A DNA stretch of 64,000 bases, taken from Leptolyngbya sp. FACHB-321. Its GTDB lineage: Bacteria > Cyanobacteriota > Cyanobacteriia > Leptolyngbyales > Leptolyngbyaceae. The notes below the pieces were generated by a model that saw only the letters and a program-made list of their open reading frames with translations, searched no databases and was not told where the DNA came from. This document shows positions 63,962 to 64,000 of the stretch, piece by piece (position 1 is the stretch's first letter; each line of letters starts with the position of its first letter). The DNA lies in the NCBI RefSeq assembly GCF_014695975.1, contig NZ_JACJPI010000076.1, forward strand, positions 1-64,000, read 5' to 3'. The translations under genes were made by a program, and so were the position numbers.

Positions 63962-64000
63962 ATGAGCGAACAATTCCAGAAGCAACCATTTGAAATTGAA
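63962..64000 (+). CDS. Start of a further gene, cut by the window edge
   Basis: ATG at 63962 opens MSEQFQKQPFEIE and runs off the end. GAAGGC lies just upstream. Too short to identify; same strand as the lipid cluster, so it may be its next member. Confidence 0.45.
   Translation, partial: MSEQFQKQPFEIE

Noticed and set aside
1-64000. tRNA, rRNA or CRISPR arrays
   Set aside because: No cloverleaf with a GTTCRANNC arm, no rRNA-like stretch, and no regularly spaced repeats were found by eye; GGTTCGACC near 2567 lies in a coding gene and lacks the rest of a tRNA.

Overview
The window is chromosomal-type DNA from a cyanobacterium, probably a filamentous or large-genome lineage. The HIP1 octamer GCGATCGC recurs throughout (for example near 3307, 5722, 30535, 35718 and 51910). 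Several families typical of cyanobacteria are present: a Ycf35-like DUF1257 protein, DUF1830, DUF2808, DUF4079, NrtS and many GAF/PAS hybrid histidine kinases. No tRNA, rRNA or CRISPR array was seen.

Layout. (1) 1-6.7 kb: the end of a PAS/hybrid histidine kinase, small cyanobacterial conserved proteins and a stand-alone CheB-like methylesterase. (2) 7.4-12.8 kb: an HTH-NACHT NTPase that is a candidate anti-phage protein, followed by a GAF kinase cut off next to an IS5-like transposase remnant, and a gene with an in-frame stop. (3) 13.2-20 kb: non-autonomous repeats, a TetR/glycosyltransferase/DHA2-exporter module, and a broken hydrolase-SDR pair. (4) 20.6-31.1 kb: NrtS, DUF2808, an OmpR-type regulator and a membrane kinase separated by a redoxin/cold-shock gene and DUF4079, a DMT exporter, a shortened multi-sensor kinase and a DM13 lipoprotein. 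(5) 31.3-41.2 kb: a divergent GNAT/TetR pair with paired operators, a SulP transporter flanked by two hexapeptide acyltransferases, a dead IS1-family element and a VanZ-LamG membrane protein. (6) 42-53 kb: a signalling block (split 7TM/GGDEF gene, DUF4118 hybrid kinase, receiver proteins, a Cache-HAMP kinase with an internal amber codon). (7) 53.6-56.3 kb: small conserved proteins and two tandem-ABM proteins. (8) 57.8 kb to the end: an AT-rich lipid cluster with fatty-acyl-AMP ligase, FAD oxidoreductase, desaturase, acyl carrier protein and cyclopropane-synthase-like methyltransferase, running off the right edge.

Two themes stand out. The first is the lipid cluster. It has what is needed to activate a free fatty acid, tether it to a dedicated carrier protein, desaturate it and then methylate or cyclopropanate it. 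Its base composition differs sharply from the rest (18 of 60 G+C at 60541-60600 against 44 of 60 at 51901-51960), which suggests acquisition. The second is decay. At least eight genes carry one frameshift, one internal stop or one large deletion in otherwise recognisable sequence, and intergenic stretches are long. This is either ongoing pseudogenisation or base-level assembly error; the sequence alone cannot separate the two. TAG is an ordinary terminator in intact genes here, so codon reassignment is unlikely.
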